A stretch of 64,000 nt of DNA from contig QVOM02000025.1 in NCBI GenBank assembly GCA_003586115.2, positions 89,264,161-89,328,160 of the forward strand. The letters are read 5' to 3'. Positions within the stretch are counted from its first letter, which is position 1. Each line of letters starts with the position of its first letter. Shown piece after piece: positions 63,806-64,000 of this stretch. Below the pieces are notes generated by a model. It worked only from the letters and a program-made list of their open reading frames with translations. It did not search any database and was not told where the DNA came from. A program made the translations under genes and the position numbers. Source of the stretch: Salvator merianae. Its lineage: Eukaryota; Chordata; Lepidosauria; Squamata; Teiidae.

Positions 63806-64000
63806 GACCTGTTCTCACTTAGCGAGAGGAATGTTCCAGGACTCTTGCTGGAACGGAGCATTTGCAACTGCAAACAGCCCCAGCTGACTGGAAGCCTACC
63901 GAAGCCCACCTGATGTTCACCTAAAGCTAAATGGCTCTGGTCAAGAAAACTGCATGATCAGGTGTGGATCAGGAAAGGTGCGGTGGCACAACTTCCTGGT
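63806..64000. mobile_element. GGGCC-group element, cut by window end
   Basis: GGACCTGTTCTCACTTAGCG, AACAGCCCCAGCTGACTGG and AAGCCCACCTGATGTTCACC match 26238-26460. The right part lies outside the window. Confidence 0.5.

Overview
The window looks like vertebrate nuclear DNA, most likely from a squamate reptile (lizard or snake). The evidence is its repeat content. It holds a tRNA-headed SINE with a Bov-B-like tail (Sauria-SINE type), a second tRNA-derived SINE with a (TTC)n tail, many L2 and CR1-like LINE 3' ends, an L1 remnant, abundant hAT and other terminal-inverted-repeat miniature elements, and many simple-sequence tracts. I found no intact protein-coding gene, no rRNA or functional tRNA gene, no CRISPR array and no operon. 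It reads as intergenic or intronic sequence. Almost all open frames of 60-180 codons lie inside repeats, and many are open on both strands because the repeats are palindromic.

Layout. 1-5.5 kb: terminal-inverted-repeat elements, a (TTC)-tailed SINE, half of a hAT hairpin element, and an unexplained 142-codon frame (4632-5060). 6-11 kb: more miniature elements, an internally deleted L2 LINE on the minus strand, and an L2 fragment split by a CR1-like 3' end. 12.6-16.9 kb: a CpG-rich miniature element, L2 3' ends and AT-rich repeats. 17.2-18.3 kb: mostly single-copy sequence. 18.3-26.7 kb: miniature elements, CR1 ends, an L1 ORF2 remnant, a frameshifted L2 reverse transcriptase with an intact YADD box, and a minus-strand L2 3' end. 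26.9-28 kb: single-copy sequence. 28-41 kb: dense miniature elements, a SINE dimer, a near-perfect 42-bp inverted repeat, a CCAAT-box cluster and more LINE tails. 41.2-42.2 kb: single-copy sequence. 42.6-45.1 kb: tandemly repeated CR1-like tails. 46-51.8 kb: four full hAT hairpin elements among other elements. 52-57 kb: CR1-like tandem tails, a single-copy island (54.7-55.5 kb), a MIR-like SINE and a 1.17-kb GC-rich element. 57-64 kb: further repeats and one more island (61.8-62.3 kb).

The features do not form a pathway. They are a nested record of transposition, and several insertions can be ordered by which element interrupts which. The best-supported novelty is a family of about 190-210-bp near-palindromic hAT elements: seven full copies, all with recognisable 8-bp target-site duplications (six exact, one 7 of 8), and two copies that stop near the palindrome centre. 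Next come a CR1-like LINE whose 3' UTR is tandemly multiplied, with a 477-bp higher-order period at one site, and a group of elements sharing GGGCC-type ends around different interiors. I see no sign of a new multi-gene system. Family names are by recognition only; no database search was run.
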